From Vibrio coralliilyticus ATCC BAA-450 (GTDB lineage Bacteria; Pseudomonadota; Gammaproteobacteria; Enterobacterales; Vibrionaceae): a stretch of 64,000 nucleotides of DNA. Positions 12,506-24,204 of the stretch are shown here, in pieces (position 1 is the stretch's first letter; every line of letters begins with the position of its first letter). The notes under the pieces are model-generated. The model was not told the DNA's origin, made no database searches, and saw nothing but the letters and a program-made list of their open reading frames with translations. The translations under genes and the position numbers were made by a program. Location of the stretch: assembly GCF_000176135.1 (NCBI RefSeq), contig NZ_ACZN01000010.1:1-64000 (forward strand), given 5' to 3'.

Positions 12506-12646
12506 AACAACCTTTCAAATTTTTTGATGAATAACCGCAAATTTTAGCGTTTCAATTTCACTATCACGAAAAATAGAATAGCAAAGTTAATAAAAAGGTT
12601 GGTGACAACTTATAACAATCAGTGAATTTTTTTGAATGGAAAGATG

Positions 12647-13846
12647 ATGAAAATTTCTAAATTACAACTTTTCTATTTAGCCTCGTTATCAATGCTAGGT
12701 TTTATTGCTACAGATATGTACTTACCCGCTTTCAAAGCAATGGAAGGTGACTTTGCTACTGGTCCAGAACAAATTGCACTCTCATTAACTGTATTTCTGG
12801 TCGGTATGGCGATTGGCCAGCTTTTATGGGGACTGGCATCGGACAAATTTGGCCATCGAAATACGCTAGCCGCAGGTTTAGGTTTGTTTACCGTGGCCTC
12901 TTTTGGTCTTGCTTTCAGTGATCAAGTCTGGCAATTACTGACACTGCGCTTCATTCAGGCCATCGGCGTCTGCGCTCCTGCAGTTATCTGGCAAGCCATG
13001 GTCATCAAACGTTACTCCGGCAGCAGCCAACAAATCTTCGCCACCATTATGCCGTTAGTGGCACTGTCTCCCGCTTTAGCACCGCAGTTGGGTGTTGTTC
13101 TGGCAGATAACTTCGGCTGGCACAGTATTTTTGTTGCCCTGACGCTAATGGGGTTATTGCTGGTAGCCACGACGATGGCACAAAGCAATGAAAAGGAGCC
13201 AGCTAAGCAGACTAGCATGAGTTCAGACATCAAAGCGCTAGTAGGCTCAAAGACTTATTTGGGCAACGTTATGATGTTTGCGACGGCGTCAGCTGCATTC
13301 TTCGCGTACCTGACCGGTATGCCGGAAATAATGGCTCAGCTTGGCTACGAAGCCAAAGATATCGGTCTAAGTTTTATTCCGCAGACGATCGCCTTTATGG
13401 CTGGTGGTTACTTAGGTAAAAAAGGGGTGGCCAAATATGGGGATGAAAAAGTACTGCGTCAGTTGATTGGTTTATTCAGTGTCGCTTCACTGCTCGTGTT
13501 TATCGCCTCACAATGGCAGCTAACATCCATCTGGCCGATTCTTGCACCCTTCTGCTTGATTGCCGTTGCTAACGGTGCGCTTTATCCGATTGTCGTCAAC
13601 CGTGCATTGGCCAGCGCTAAGCAGAGCCCAGCCACTGCAGCAGGGCTGCAAAATAGCTTGCAGATCTGCGTCAGCAGTCTCGCCAGTGCGTTAGTCGCGG
13701 CGATGGCGAGCCAAGCTCAAGTAGTCACGGGTATCGCTATCGTGATTTGTATGAGTGGTCTATGGCTTGGTTACATTGTTTCTAACCGTCAATTGTCAGA
13801 ACAGTTTACCGCCCCCGACAATTCTCGTGTCGTCAGTGACGAGTAA
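12647..13846 (+). CDS. punC: MFS purine nucleoside transporter PunC
   Basis: An approximately 399-aa major facilitator with about 12 hydrophobic helices. The DHA1 signatures TDMYLPAFKAM (helix 1) and LLWGLASDKFGHRNTL (loop 2-3) are clear, as is the VIWQAMV segment shared with E. coli PunC (YdhC). That protein imports purine nucleosides; older annotation calls this family Bcr/CflA drug efflux. ATG at 12647 is preferred because GGA lies six bases upstream; ATG 12644 and TTG 12632 are alternatives. It is divergent from punR. Confidence 0.8.
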   Translation: MKISKLQLFYLASLSMLGFIATDMYLPAFKAMEGDFATGPEQIALSLTVFLVGMAIGQLLWGLASDKFGHRNTLAAGLGLFTVASFGLAFSDQVWQLLTLRFIQAIGVCAPAVIWQAMVIKRYSGSSQQIFATIMPLVALSPALAPQLGVVLADNFGWHSIFVALTLMGLLLVATTMAQSNEKEPAKQTSMSSDIKALVGSKTYLGNVMMFATASAAFFAYLTGMPEIMAQLGYEAKDIGLSFIPQTIAFMAGGYLGKKGVAKYGDEKVLRQLIGLFSVASLLVFIASQWQLTSIWPILAPFCLIAVANGALYPIVVNRALASAKQSPATAAGLQNSLQICVSSLASALVAAMASQAQVVTGIAIVICMSGLWLGYIVSNRQLSEQFTAPDNSRVVSDE

Positions 13847-13852
13847 CCAATT

Positions 13853-13881
13853 AAAAAGAGCCGCGTTGTGCGGCTCTTTTT
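13853..13881. terminator. bidirectional terminator between punC and the binding-protein gene
   Basis: AAAAAGAGCCGC / GCGGCTCTTTTT forms a 12-bp stem with loop GTTGT and T-runs on both strands. It sits in the 46 bp between two convergent genes and can serve both. Confidence 0.85.
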
Positions 13882-13892
13882 CTACAAAGCAA

Positions 13893-14669
13893 TTACTTGC
13901 TCTTCAATCCCCACTTCTCAGCAGTTTGTTTGAAAAAGCCTTGGGTCTTTTTCAGTTCTACCCAGTGGTTAATGTAGTTAATCCATACTTGGTCGTCCTG
14001 CGGTAGCAGCATCGCAATTGGGGTAGGTTTGCGCGGCTCTTTTACAGGCACAATAGCCAGTTGTTTAAACTTCTCGACTAACGTAGCCGCTTCAACGTTC
14101 GATGTCACGGATACATCTGCACGGCGAGCTAATAACTCTTGGAAATCTCGTGCTGGCGCTTCAATCACAATGTGTTTTGCCGAAGGAAAGAATTCTTTCA
14201 CCATCTTTTCTTGCACCGTACCCAACGTAGCTGCAACTTTTACCTCTGCCTTGTCAAAATCGCTCCAGTCTGAGAACTTTTGCAGATCTTTTTTCTGTAC
14301 CACAGGAACGAAAGCCAAGTAGAAATAAGGTTGGCTATAGCCTGCTACCTTAGCGCGAGACATATTCAGAGAGGCACTGCCCGTAATGTCGTACTTATTG
14401 GCGGTAATGCCGTTGACCAGTGTTTTCCAATCCGTTGCAACATATTCAACCTTGACGCCTAAATCTTTGGCTAGCTCAGTGGTCACGTCGATATCAAAGC
14501 CTTTATAGCTATTGGTAGCTGGATCTTTCATCGTCATCGGATTCCAGTCCCCGGTCGTCCCTACTCGTAACACCCCGCTATCAAGAATCTCATGGAGTCG
14601 GCTGGTCTCGGCGGCCGCCTGACCGATTGATAAAATACACAGTCCGAGTGCTAGGATGAACTTGTTCAT
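13893..14669 (-). CDS. periplasmic solute-binding protein, family 3 (PheC-like)
   Basis: A 258-aa protein with a signal peptide (cleavage expected after AQAAA near residue 20) and a family 3 extracellular solute-binding fold. The mature N-terminus, SRLHEILDSGVLRVGTTGDW, is strikingly like Pseudomonas cyclohexadienyl dehydratase PheC, an enzyme built on this fold. The SNVEAATL segment aligns with PheC's TDAIEARL. The divergent neighbour is an amino-acid type permease, which instead favours a transport role. The ligand is unknown. No ATPase gene is adjacent. Confidence 0.78.
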   Translation of the reverse strand: MNKFILALGLCILSIGQAAAETSRLHEILDSGVLRVGTTGDWNPMTMKDPATNSYKGFDIDVTTELAKDLGVKVEYVATDWKTLVNGITANKYDITGSASLNMSRAKVAGYSQPYFYLAFVPVVQKKDLQKFSDWSDFDKAEVKVAATLGTVQEKMVKEFFPSAKHIVIEAPARDFQELLARRADVSVTSNVEAATLVEKFKQLAIVPVKEPRKPTPIAMLLPQDDQVWINYINHWVELKKTQGFFKQTAEKWGLKSK

Positions 14670-14760
14670 TTAATCTTCCTTAAAGTTATTACGCTCTGTG
14701 ATAGTTCACTGCTAACATAGCAGCAACAAAGCAGTTTTTTTAGACAATACAGGATGTAAT

Positions 14761-15501
14761 GTGACCTATCGTTATTTCTGGCTGGCAACCATTCTCCTTC
14801 TCACCGGCTGTAGTGACTATCAATGGGGCTGGTATGTACTCGATCCTTCAACGGAGCAAGGCCAGACAAACCTGAAGTTTCTGAGTGCCGGCTTTTACGA
14901 CACCATCACAATTTCTCTTCTGAGCATGACTTTGGCAATGCTGATAGGTTTATTGGTCGCCCTACCTTCATTATCAAACGCAAGGTGGCTCAATGGTCTC
15001 AATAGAGTTTATGTTGAGGTCATCCGATCGATTCCTGTGCTGGTACTGCTATTGTGGGTCTATTATGGCCTACCGACACTGCTGGATATCTCACTCGATC
15101 ATTTTTGGGCAGGTGTCATCGCCCTGACAGTTGCAGAAAGTGCTTTCATGGCGGAAGTTTTTCGCGGTGGGATCCAATCCATTGCCAAGGGGCAGCACGA
15201 GGCTGCAGAGTCACTCGGACTGAATTACTGGCAAAAAATGCGCCTGGTCATACTTCCACAAGCATTTAGACAAATCCTGCCACCACTAGGTAACCAGTTC
15301 GTCTACATATTGAAAATGAGCTCGTTGGTCAGCGTGATTGGACTGAGTGATTTAACGCGGCGGGCAAATGAGCTGGTGGTCAATGAGTATTTGCCTCTTG
15401 AGATTTATACCTTTCTGGTCCTGGAGTATCTGATTTTAATTCTGTTGGTATCGCAGGCAGTAAGATGGCTAGAGCAACGTATTGCTATTCCAAGTAACTA
15501 G
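14761..15501 (+). CDS. amino-acid ABC transporter permease (His/Glu/Gln/Arg type)
   Basis: A 246-aa inner-membrane permease with the EAA motif (EAAESLGLNYWQK..ILPQA near 155-175) that contacts an ATPase. The start is GTG at 14761 with AGGA six bases upstream. Unusually, residues 1-17 end in LLLTGC, a good lipobox (LTGC), followed by a short hydrophilic stretch before the first normal permease helix. The protein could therefore be lipid-modified or just carry an extra helix. It diverges from the binding-protein gene over 91 bp. No partner ATPase or second permease lies in the window. Confidence 0.82.
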   Translation: MTYRYFWLATILLLTGCSDYQWGWYVLDPSTEQGQTNLKFLSAGFYDTITISLLSMTLAMLIGLLVALPSLSNARWLNGLNRVYVEVIRSIPVLVLLLWVYYGLPTLLDISLDHFWAGVIALTVAESAFMAEVFRGGIQSIAKGQHEAAESLGLNYWQKMRLVILPQAFRQILPPLGNQFVYILKMSSLVSVIGLSDLTRRANELVVNEYLPLEIYTFLVLEYLILILLVSQAVRWLEQRIAIPSN

Positions 15502-15505
15502 CTAT

Positions 15506-15534
15506 AAAAAACGCCGCAATAAGCGGCGTTTTTT
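15506..15534. terminator. bidirectional terminator between the permease gene and glmU
   Basis: AAAAAACGCCGC / GCGGCGTTTTTT, a 12-bp stem with loop AATAA, has T-runs on both strands and sits between convergent genes. Confidence 0.88.
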
Positions 15535-15546
15535 AATAATTGAGGT

Positions 15547-16908
15547 TTACTTTTGTTTCACTGGGCGCTGCCAGCCTGTGATTTTGCGCTCTTTCGCGCG
15601 AGTAATCACTAACTCTCCTTCTGCAACGTCTTTAGTTAATGTCGTGCCAGCGCCGACGGTTGAACCATCCGCGATAGTAACAGGAGCCACCAGCTGACTG
15701 TCAGAGCCAATAAACACATCGTTACCGATGATGGTCTTAAACTTATTCGCACCGTCATAGTTACAGGTGATTGTGCCCGCACCGATGTTTGTGCGTTGAC
15801 CAATTTCCGCATCACCCAAATAGGTCAGATGGTTAGCTTTAGAACCCTCGCCAATGCGTGCATTCTTCACTTCAACAAAGTTGCCTACATGAGAGTCGTT
15901 GCGCATCTCAGCACCAGGACGTAAACGTGTAAACGGGCCAACTGTACACTCTTCACCAACCGTCGCGCCTTCAATCACACTGTAAGGGCGAATGACACTA
16001 TTGTCATCGATTTCACAATCTTTCAGTACACTTCCAGTACCAATGATCACGTTGTCGCCCAAGGTTACTTTGCCTTCAATGATGACGTTGGTATCGATTT
16101 CACAATCCATACCACACTGCAACTCACCGCGCAGATCAAAACGTGCCGGATCGCGTAACATCACTCCCTGTTCTAGCAGTTTTTGAGCTTGCATAGACTG
16201 AAAAGCACGCTCTAAACGAGCTAACTGAGCACGGTCGTTAACGCCTTCTACTTCAATTGGGTTTACTGGATGAACAGCTTCCACTGCACGGCCTTCATCA
16301 TGAGCCGCGGCAATCACATCTGTTAAGTAATATTCACCCTGAGCGTTATTGTTGTTCAGGCCAGATAACCAACGCTTAAGATCACCGCCAGTAGCAACCA
16401 TTACACCAGTATTAATCTCTTTGATCAGCTTCTGCTCTTCAGTCGCATCTTTCTGCTCAACGATGGCAACAACAGGGCCATTCTTGCGTACGATACGTCC
16501 ATATCCCATCGGGTTATCCAGTACGACCGTCAGCAGCGCAATACCACCTGTAGGCTGTGCATCCAATAGGCTTTCGATTGTCTCTTCTGAGATCAACGGT
16601 ACATCACCATAAAGAACAAGGATCTTCTCGTCATCTTCAAACTGAGGAGAAGCCTGATCCACCGCGTGTCCTGTCCCTAGCTGATCAGCTTGCAGAACCC
16701 AGTTCACGGACTCCTCTGCCAGCTCAGCCTGCATCTGATCACCGCCGTGGCCGTAAACCAAATGAATATTCTGCGCGCCTAAACCAGAACAGGTATCAAT
16801 CACGTGTTTGGCCATGGGTTTACCCGCCAAGGTATGCAGTACTTTTGGCTTGTTCGAGTACATGCGAGTTCCTTTACCCGCTGCGAGGATCACCGCGCTA
16901 AATTTCAT
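15547..16908 (-). CDS. glmU: bifunctional UDP-GlcNAc pyrophosphorylase / GlcN-1-P acetyltransferase GlmU
   Basis: GlmU acetylates glucosamine-1-phosphate and then uridylylates it to UDP-GlcNAc, the precursor of peptidoglycan and LPS. The 453-aa length is normal. The N-terminal uridylyltransferase has [17 protein letters not shown] at residues 9-25. The C-terminal half is a left-handed beta helix of hexapeptide repeats with the acetyltransferase residues in [12 protein letters not shown] near 362. It lies downstream of the atp operon, as in many gammaproteobacteria, but a terminator at 17011-17034 separates them. Confidence 0.97.
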   Translation of the reverse strand: MKFSAVILAAGKGTRMYSNKPKVLHTLAGKPMAKHVIDTCSGLGAQNIHLVYGHGGDQMQAELAEESVNWVLQADQLGTGHAVDQASPQFEDDEKILVLYGDVPLISEETIESLLDAQPTGGIALLTVVLDNPMGYGRIVRKNGPVVAIVEQKDATEEQKLIKEINTGVMVATGGDLKRWLSGLNNNNAQGEYYLTDVIAAAHDEGRAVEAVHPVNPIEVEGVNDRAQLARLERAFQSMQAQKLLEQGVMLRDPARFDLRGELQCGMDCEIDTNVIIEGKVTLGDNVIIGTGSVLKDCEIDDNSVIRPYSVIEGATVGEECTVGPFTRLRPGAEMRNDSHVGNFVEVKNARIGEGSKANHLTYLGDAEIGQRTNIGAGTITCNYDGANKFKTIIGNDVFIGSDSQLVAPVTIADGSTVGAGTTLTKDVAEGELVITRAKERKITGWQRPVKQK

Positions 16909-17010
16909 TCAGTAACCTATATGTGCTTGTTGTAAAACTGAGGGGTATTCTAGACACTAATCAAGAATTAGTTAATTGATCTGGAAAAATTTCTGTTAAA
17001 AATTAAGCAA

Positions 17011-17034
17011 AAAGGCGGTCATATGACCGCCTTT
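17011..17034 (-). terminator. atp operon terminator
   Basis: A perfect 10-bp stem, AAAGGCGGTC / GACCGCCTTT, with loop ATAT is followed on the minus strand by T residues. It lies 27 nt after the atpC stop. Confidence 0.85.
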
Positions 17035-17060
17035 ATCATTTTTAAAACACCGTAATTAAA

Positions 17061-17483
17061 TTAACGGCGTTTTTTTGTCAGCTCGATAACACGTAGCTGA
17101 GCAATGGCTTTCGCCAGCTCACTGGCCGCTTGAGCGAAGTCCATATCGCCGTGCTGATTCTGGATACTCTCCTCAGCGCGACGCTTGGCTTCTTCTGCCT
17201 TCGCTGCGTCTAGTTCTTCACCACGGATAGCCGTATCAGCCAGTACAGTCGCTGTACCTGGCTGAACTTCCACCATACCACCAGAAACATAAATGATTTC
17301 TTCGTGGCCGTGCTGTTTCACAATACGCACCATACCAGGCTTGATAGCGGTCAGTAGCGGAGTGTGGCCGTGGAAAATACCCAGCTCACCTTCGCTACCG
17401 GTCACCTGAAACGTTTCAACACGACCAGAGAAGATTTTCTTCTCAGCGCTTACCACGTCTAGGTGAAAGGTTATTGGTGCCAT
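17061..17483 (-). CDS. atpC: ATP synthase F1 epsilon subunit AtpC
   Basis: The 140-aa central-stalk epsilon subunit couples rotation and inhibits ATP hydrolysis. The N-terminal beta sandwich includes [17 protein letters not shown] near 30-46 and the C-terminal part is a helical hairpin. It is the last gene of atpIBEFHAGDC, 18 nt after atpD. Confidence 0.96.
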   Translation of the reverse strand: MAPITFHLDVVSAEKKIFSGRVETFQVTGSEGELGIFHGHTPLLTAIKPGMVRIVKQHGHEEIIYVSGGMVEVQPGTATVLADTAIRGEELDAAKAEEAKRRAEESIQNQHGDMDFAQAASELAKAIAQLRVIELTKKRR

Positions 17484-17501
17484 ATCGCCTCCTAGTTAGC
17501 C

Positions 17502-18920
<1,419 letters not shown>

Positions 18921-18940
18921 CTATTTCGTTTTACCTAAGC

Positions 18941-19807
18941 TTAAACCGCTGCAGCACCTGAAACGATTTCAGACAGTTCTTGTGTAATCGCAGCCTGACG
19001 GGCTTTGTTGTACACAAGTTCTAAGTCTTCAATCAGGTTGCTGGCGTTGTCTGTTGCAGCTTTCATCGCAATCATTCGAGCCGCTTGCTCACAAGCAAGG
19101 TTCTCAACCACACCTTGGTATACCTGAGACTCTACGTAACGCACTAATAGTGCATCTAGCAGAGGTTGTGGCTCAGGTTCATAGATGTAGTCCCATGAGT
19201 GCTCACGCTGCATTTCTTCGCTATCTGATTTAGGCAAAGGTAGCAATTGATCGATCGTTGGTTCTTGAACCATGGTGTTCACAAATTTGTTGAACACTAC
19301 ATACAGACGGTCCAGTTCACCTTCATCGTATTTCTTCAGCATTACGCTTACAGAACCGATTAGGTCTTCTAAGCTTGGGCTATCGCCCAGACCAGAAACC
19401 TGCGCAGCGACTTTAGCGCCACTGTTGTTGAAAAATGCTGTTGCTTTAGAACCAACGACTGCTAGTTCCACTTCAGCACCTTTCTCTTTCCAAGCTTGCA
19501 TGTCTATAACAGCTTTCTTGAACACGTTAATGTTCAAACCACCACACAAGCCGCGGTCTGTAGAAACGATGATGTAACCAACTCGCTTCGCTTCACGCTC
19601 TTCTAGGTACGGATGACGGTACTCTAGATTTGCGTTTGCCACGTGACCGATCACTTTACGCATTGTTTCAGCGTATGGACGAGAAGCTTCCATTGCATCT
19701 TGAGAACGACGCATTTTTGAAGCTGCTACCATTTCCATCGCTTTCGTAATTTTCTGAGTGCTTTTCACACTACCGATTTTATTACGTATCTCTTTTGCGC
19801 CGGCCAT
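18941..19807 (-). CDS. atpG: ATP synthase F1 gamma subunit AtpG
   Basis: The 288-aa rotor shaft. The conserved N-terminal helix is [20 protein letters not shown], and the C-terminal helix ends [21 protein letters not shown], the part that turns within the alpha/beta hexamer. It starts 43 nt after the expected in-frame end of atpA. Confidence 0.97.
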   Translation of the reverse strand: MAGAKEIRNKIGSVKSTQKITKAMEMVAASKMRRSQDAMEASRPYAETMRKVIGHVANANLEYRHPYLEEREAKRVGYIIVSTDRGLCGGLNINVFKKAVIDMQAWKEKGAEVELAVVGSKATAFFNNSGAKVAAQVSGLGDSPSLEDLIGSVSVMLKKYDEGELDRLYVVFNKFVNTMVQEPTIDQLLPLPKSDSEEMQREHSWDYIYEPEPQPLLDALLVRYVESQVYQGVVENLACEQAARMIAMKAATDNASNLIEDLELVYNKARQAAITQELSEIVSGAAAV

Positions 19808-19850
19808 CGTTACTCTCCATTAGTTGGTGGCAGAGACTGCCACCGACCTA

Positions 19851-19915
19851 TTACCAAGTTTGGGTTGCTTTGAAGTCGTCAGTCAGTTTCTTAAGCTGAG
19901 CTTCAACTTCATCGT
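19851..19915 (-). other. atpA: out-of-frame 3' tail of atpA
   Basis: Read in the +1 shifted frame, this stretch encodes the normal alpha-subunit C-terminus, ending KATQTW (E. coli ends KATQSW), with stop TAA at 19853-19851. The atpA frame in the given sequence leaves it at about 19915 and stops early at 19883. One missing T on the plus strand at 19915/19916 (an A in the coding strand after GCTTAC) explains it. Confidence 0.85.
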
Positions 19916-21391
19916 GTAAGCACCCGTCTTGTCGATCTCAGACGCTAGTTCAGCGTATTGACCGCGAGCATACGATAGTAGAGCCGCCTCGAAATCTAGA
20001 ACTTTGTTCAGTTCTACATCATCTAGGTAACCACGCTCTGCCGCGAAGATAGTTAGCGCTTGGTCAAATACAGACATTGGAGCGTACTGCTTCTGCTTCA
20101 TTAGTTCTGTTACTTTCTGACCATGGTCTAGCTGTTTCTTCGTTGCTTCATCAAGATCAGAAGAGAACTGTGCGAAAGCCGCTAGTTCACGGTATGCAGC
20201 AAGTGCTGTACGGATACCACCTGATAGTTTCTTGATGATTTTCGTCTGAGCTGAACCACCTACACGAGATACTGAGATACCTGGGTCAACCGCTGGGCGA
20301 ACACCTGCGTTGAATAGCTCAGTCTGTAGGAAGATCTGACCATCGGTAATCGAGATTACGTTAGTCGGTACGAATGCTGAAACGTCACCAGCTTGAGTTT
20401 CGATGATAGGAAGAGCAGTCAAAGAACCAGTCTTACCTTTCACTTCACCGTTAGTGAACTTTTCTACGTATTCTGCGCTTACACGAGCAGCACGCTCTAG
20501 TAGACGAGAGTGAAGGTAGAAAACATCACCAGGGAAGGCTTCACGACCCGGTGGACGTTTTAGTAGTAGAGAGATCTGACGGTAAGCGACAGCTTGCTTA
20601 GATAGATCATCATAAACAATCAGTGCGTCTTCGCCGCGATCACGGAAGTATTCACCCATCGCACAACCTGCGTATGGCGCTAGGTATTGTAGCGCTGCAG
20701 ATTCAGAAGCCGATGCAACAACAACGATAGTGTTCGCTAGCGCGCCGTGCTCTTCTAGTTTGCGAACTACGTTAGCGATAGTCGATGCTTTCTGACCGAT
20801 TGCTACGTAGATTGAGAAAATACCAGAGTCTTTCTGGTTGATGATTGCATCGATCGCCATTGCTGTTTTACCAGTCTGACGGTCACCGATAACAAGCTCA
20901 CGCTGACCACGACCGATTGGGATCATTGAGTCAACAGATTTGTAACCAGTTTGAACAGGCTGATCAACCGATTGACGGTCGATTACACCTGGTGCAATCA
21001 CTTCTACAGGTGAAGACAGTTTCGCTTCGATTGGACCTTTACCATCGATAGGCTCACCTAGCGTGTTTACTACGCGACCTAGTAGTTCTGGACCAACTGG
21101 TACTTCAAGAATACGACCAGTACCTGTAACTTTCATGCCTTCCTTAAGGTCAGCATATGGGCCCATTACAACTGCACCAACCGAGTCACGCTCAAGGTTA
21201 AGTGCCAGTGCATAACGGCCACCCGGTAATTCAATCATTTCACCTTGCATCACGTCCGCTAGGCCGTGAATGCGGATGATACCATCGCTTACCGAAACGA
21301 TAGTACCTTCATTGCGAGCTTCACTAACAACGTCGAAAGATTCGATACGCTGCTTGATTAGATCGCTGATTTCCGTGGAATTAAGTTGCAT
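19883..21391 (-). CDS. atpA: ATP synthase F1 alpha subunit AtpA, 3' end frameshifted as given
   Basis: The non-catalytic nucleotide-binding subunit of F1. The P-loop GDRQTGKTA is near 169-177, and the arginine-finger region [10 protein letters not shown] is near 365. The start is ATG at 21391 ([11 protein letters not shown]), with GGAG five bases upstream; an upstream ATG at 21421 would add ten unrelated residues. As written, the frame yields 502 aa ending in MKLKLSLRN instead of the conserved C-terminus. Restoring one base near 19915 gives exactly 513 aa, the E. coli length, ending at 19851. So this is either a sequencing error or a true mutation removing the last 21 residues. Confidence 0.93.
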   Translation of the reverse strand: MQLNSTEISDLIKQRIESFDVVSEARNEGTIVSVSDGIIRIHGLADVMQGEMIELPGGRYALALNLERDSVGAVVMGPYADLKEGMKVTGTGRILEVPVGPELLGRVVNTLGEPIDGKGPIEAKLSSPVEVIAPGVIDRQSVDQPVQTGYKSVDSMIPIGRGQRELVIGDRQTGKTAMAIDAIINQKDSGIFSIYVAIGQKASTIANVVRKLEEHGALANTIVVVASASESAALQYLAPYAGCAMGEYFRDRGEDALIVYDDLSKQAVAYRQISLLLKRPPGREAFPGDVFYLHSRLLERAARVSAEYVEKFTNGEVKGKTGSLTALPIIETQAGDVSAFVPTNVISITDGQIFLQTELFNAGVRPAVDPGISVSRVGGSAQTKIIKKLSGGIRTALAAYRELAAFAQFSSDLDEATKKQLDHGQKVTELMKQKQYAPMSVFDQALTIFAAERGYLDDVELNKVLDFEAALLSYARGQYAELASEIDKTGAYTMKLKLSLRN

Positions 21392-21404
21392 GCTCCAATC
21401 CCCA

Positions 21405-21938
21405 TTAAGACTGCAATGCATCGCTCAGGCGGTTCAAACGACCACGCGCTGAGTCATCGATGACTAAGTCTCCGGCTCGAATAATCACCCCACCAAGTAG
21501 GGCCTCATCTACACTGCAATTCAGCTTAACTTTGCGTTCAAGACGCTGCTCAAGTTTGCTGCTGATACCTGCAAGCTGCTCATCAGAAAGGTCTGATGCT
21601 GAAATCACTTCAACATCCACTTCTTTCTCATGCTCTTTTTTCAGAGCAAAGAACTGTTCACAAACATCAGGAAGGGCCGCTAATCGGCCATTCTGTGCCA
21701 TTACCTTCAATAGGTTTTGGCCATGAGCATCAACTTGATCGCCGCAAACTGCTACAAATACTTCTGCCAGTTTATCGGCAGAAACCGAACCCGTTAGGAG
21801 TTCGTGCATCTGTTCGTTTTTAGCTACTTCAGCAGCAAAAGAAAGCATCTGACCCCATTGGTCCAACGCGCCTTTTTCCACTGCAAAGTCGAATGCTGCT
21901 TTAGCATAGGGGCGTGCGATAGTAGTCAAATCAGACAT
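21405..21938 (-). CDS. atpH: ATP synthase F1 delta subunit AtpH
   Basis: The 177-aa peripheral-stalk subunit clamps F1 to the b dimer. The N-terminal helical domain begins [13 protein letters not shown], and the C-terminal signature is [25 protein letters not shown]. It lies 14 nt after atpF and 13 nt before atpA. Confidence 0.96.
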   Translation of the reverse strand: MSDLTTIARPYAKAAFDFAVEKGALDQWGQMLSFAAEVAKNEQMHELLTGSVSADKLAEVFVAVCGDQVDAHGQNLLKVMAQNGRLAALPDVCEQFFALKKEHEKEVDVEVISASDLSDEQLAGISSKLEQRLERKVKLNCSVDEALLGGVIIRAGDLVIDDSARGRLNRLSDALQS

Positions 21939-21952
21939 AGGCGCCCCCAGAC

Positions 21953-22423
21953 TTAAAGTTTTGCAGTAATGTTGTCGAGAATATCTTTGTGCGCATCTTT
22001 ATCGATAGAACGCTCAATGATTTTCTCAGCACCAGCTACAGCCAGAGTTGCAACTTGTTTGCGCAGCTCATCGCGTGCACGGTTGCGTTCAGCTTCAAGT
22101 TCAGCTTCCGCCTGTGAAAGAATCTTCTGGCGTTCTGCCTGAGCTTCTTCACGAGCTTCATCTAGAATTTGAGCTTTGCGCTTGTTCGCTTGCTCGATGA
22201 CCTCTGTTGCTGTGCGCTTCGCTTCTTTCATCTGTTCAGAAGCGTTTGCTTGCGCTAGATCCAAGTCTTTTGCAGCACGTTCAGCTGCTTGTAGACCGTC
22301 AGCAATTTTTTTCTGACGCTCTTCGATCGCTTGCATCAATGGCGGCCATACATACTTCATGCAGAACCACACAAACAGTGCAAACGAGATTGCTTGACCT
22401 AGCAGAGTTGCGTTTATATTCAC
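21953..22423 (-). CDS. atpF: ATP synthase Fo b subunit AtpF
   Basis: The 156-aa stator subunit has one N-terminal membrane helix (about residues 5-25, [15 protein letters not shown]) followed by a long charged alpha-helical coiled coil that dimerises and binds delta. Length matches the family. It is fourth in the operon, after atpE. Confidence 0.96.
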   Translation of the reverse strand: MNINATLLGQAISFALFVWFCMKYVWPPLMQAIEERQKKIADGLQAAERAAKDLDLAQANASEQMKEAKRTATEVIEQANKRKAQILDEAREEAQAERQKILSQAEAELEAERNRARDELRKQVATLAVAGAEKIIERSIDKDAHKDILDNITAKL

Positions 22424-22495
22424 AACAGCTACCCCTTCTATTCGGACTTAGTATTAATCAATAACAAGCCAAAGCTCGTCGAAAGTTAAGAGTGA

Positions 22496-22798
<303 letters not shown>

Positions 22799-22807
22799 TT
22801 AAAAAAA

Positions 22808-23623
<816 letters not shown>

Positions 23624-23628
23624 TCATC

Positions 23629-24018
23629 CTATTTTTTGTTGTTAATGAATAGCACTGGCGCACAGATATTAATACCTAGAGCCAGCAAATAGGTTAGCTT
23701 AAGGGGAACAAGTTCCACCTGTATATACATGTAAGCAACGGAAAAAAGCGCCACTGTGATAAGGATTTTCAGTGCTTCACCGGCATAGAAAGAGTTCGCG
23801 ATACGCTTTGCAGCGCGAGCCCCACCATACATGAAAGCAAACAATGCGAACACCGCATTCGCGACAACAAAAATGCCGCCACCAATCAGTGCTGAAAGCC
23901 CCCATTCAGCATTCACAGCCACTGCCATTCCTGCCGCCATTAGTGTAACCGCGCCAAACTGGATCATTAACAATCGCTTTGCAAGCTCTCGTCCTGGTCT
24001 AGCTAACGCAGCTACCAT
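23629..24018 (-). CDS. atpI: ATP synthase accessory protein AtpI
   Basis: A 129-aa protein with four hydrophobic segments. It is the first gene of the operon and ends 8 nt before atpB. AtpI assists c-ring assembly or Mg2+ uptake in some bacteria and is usually dispensable. A promoter lies about 60 bp upstream. Confidence 0.9.
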   Translation of the reverse strand: MVAALARPGRELAKRLLMIQFGAVTLMAAGMAVAVNAEWGLSALIGGGIFVVANAVFALFAFMYGGARAAKRIANSFYAGEALKILITVALFSVAYMYIQVELVPLKLTYLLALGINICAPVLFINNKK

Positions 24019-24078
24019 GTATTCGTACCTCGAGTAAAATCCACAGCGTTACTACCTCATGCTGGGAAATTGGCGAAA

Positions 24079-24106
24079 ATTATACGGTGAGTCCTATTGA
24101 ATGCAA
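24079..24106 (-). promoter_or_regulatory. atp operon promoter
   Basis: On the minus strand there is -35 TTGCAT (24106-24101), a 16-nt spacer and a perfect -10 TATAAT (24084-24079). The predicted start is about 55 nt upstream of atpI. No other good promoter is seen between parB and atpI. Confidence 0.75.
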
Positions 24107-24204
24107 TTAAAACACCGCAAAAAGTTACAATTTTGTTTACAAACCGACAACTTCCGCACAAAAATTCGTTTTTTTACATAATTGACCGAGATCAATTATC
24201 TCAT

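Noticed and set aside
12632..12646. TTG at 12632 as the punC start
   Set aside because: ATG 12647 has a better spaced ribosome site and matches the conserved N-terminus.
24160..24204. AATTGA..TCAATT hairpin as the parB terminator
   Set aside because: The strand after the stem is A-rich, not T-rich, in the parB direction.
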